A DNA stretch of 64,000 bases, from NCBI RefSeq assembly GCF_013389595.1, contig NZ_CP058306.1, positions 1,364,001 through 1,428,000 of the forward strand. Reading direction: 5' to 3'. The stretch's first letter is position 1. Each line of letters begins with the position of its first letter. Under the pieces are notes generated by a model. The model made no database searches. It was not told where the DNA came from and saw nothing but the letters and a program-made list of their open reading frames with translations. Positions 63,809 through 64,000 of the stretch are shown here, piece by piece. The position numbers were made by a program, and so were the translations under genes. The stretch comes from Flavobacterium sp. I3-2 (GTDB lineage: Bacteria > Bacteroidota > Bacteroidia > Flavobacteriales > Flavobacteriaceae).

Positions 63809-64000
63809 TTATTTTAAAACAACTGTTTTGTTGTCTCCGTTAACTTCAACCGAAGTTAAACCATGTTTTGCTAAATTTTTCATTGAAGCATCCCATTTCT
63901 TTCCGCTTAAGCCAGCTTCTAATTTAAGTTGTACTAAATCAAAACGGTTTTCGTTTTTCTCAAGAATGCCAACGATAATTTTTTCTTCAGCAGATAACTC
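63809..64000 (-). CDS. partial gene, C-terminal 63 residues of an unknown protein
   Basis: Open from the right edge to a TAA at 63809. The visible residues look like a small helical DNA-binding or winged-helix domain (AEEKIIVGILEKNENRFD, LEAGLSGKKWDASMKNLAKHG, then VEVNGDNKTVVLK). I recognise no family. The start lies outside the window. Confidence 0.65.
   Translation of the reverse strand, partial: ELSAEEKIIVGILEKNENRFDLVQLKLEAGLSGKKWDASMKNLAKHGLTSVEVNGDNKTVVLK

Overview
The window is an AT-rich, gene-dense chromosomal segment from a member of the Flavobacteriaceae (Bacteroidota), close to Flavobacterium or Myroides. The evidence is the gldKLMN gliding/type IX secretion (T9SS) cluster, a secreted protein with a C-terminal T9SS type A sorting domain, several SusC-like or siderophore TonB-dependent barrels, near absence of Shine-Dalgarno sequences, and several perfect Bacteroidota -7 promoter boxes (TAnnTTTG). 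About 48 protein genes, four tRNA genes, one decayed insertion sequence and about 22 hairpin terminators can be supported.

Layout. 1-4.2 kb: tail of a WYL regulator, topA, and an arginase-fold protein that has lost half of its metal ligands. 4.3-9.1 kb: gldK-gldL-gldM-gldN, the T9SS core, ending in a terminator. 9.1-16.3 kb: FAD oxidoreductase, ABC-F ATPase, an uncharacterised cytosolic protein, a secreted PQQ-like propeller and a small secreted protein. 16.4-16.95 kb: four identical initiator tRNA-fMet genes on the minus strand, in 152-bp tandem repeats. 17.0-19.3 kb: era and der. 19.4-27.9 kb: a T9SS-exported beta-helix protein and two tandem paralogous outer-membrane barrels. 28-40 kb: mdh, then a minus-strand iron/redox region (apbE, a PepSY-flavodoxin-reductase fusion, a DUF2271 protein with a flavinylation-like TGAS motif, a periplasmic ankyrin protein, an orphan siderophore-binding protein, a DUF4374 lipoprotein and a TonB receptor), with a divergent AraC regulator. 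40-46 kb: recX with a small coiled-coil gene, merR-lemA-TPM-TPM, and alaS. 46-54 kb: tandem secreted paralogs, two small membrane proteins, aminopeptidase P, GSCFA and DUF4230 proteins, an unusually long aromatic amino acid hydroxylase and a lipoprotein. 54.5-55.8 kb: an IS3-family remnant. 55.8-64 kb: lipoproteins, hutU, a 53-codon DUF5522 gene, a small HExxH membrane protein overlapping a PLP enzyme, a glucosaminidase-LysM lipoprotein, hemL, two paralogous secreted proteins and a partial gene at the right edge.

How the genes work together. GldK/L/M/N form the ring and motor that drive T9SS export; the 19.4 kb beta-helix protein is a likely client. The 29-40 kb region reads as an inducible iron-siderophore uptake unit (AraC, TonB receptor, DUF4374, binding protein) next to an extracytosolic flavin electron-transfer unit (DUF2271, PepSY reductase, ApbE). 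It has no ABC permease or ATPase, which suggests that iron is released by reduction in the periplasm. This is the best candidate for an under-described system here. Era and Der serve ribosome assembly and the four initiator tRNAs serve translation initiation.

Limits: domain names come from recognising motifs by eye, with no database search. Coordinates of items I located by hand (tRNAs, hairpins, promoter boxes, the 53-codon gene) may be off by a base.
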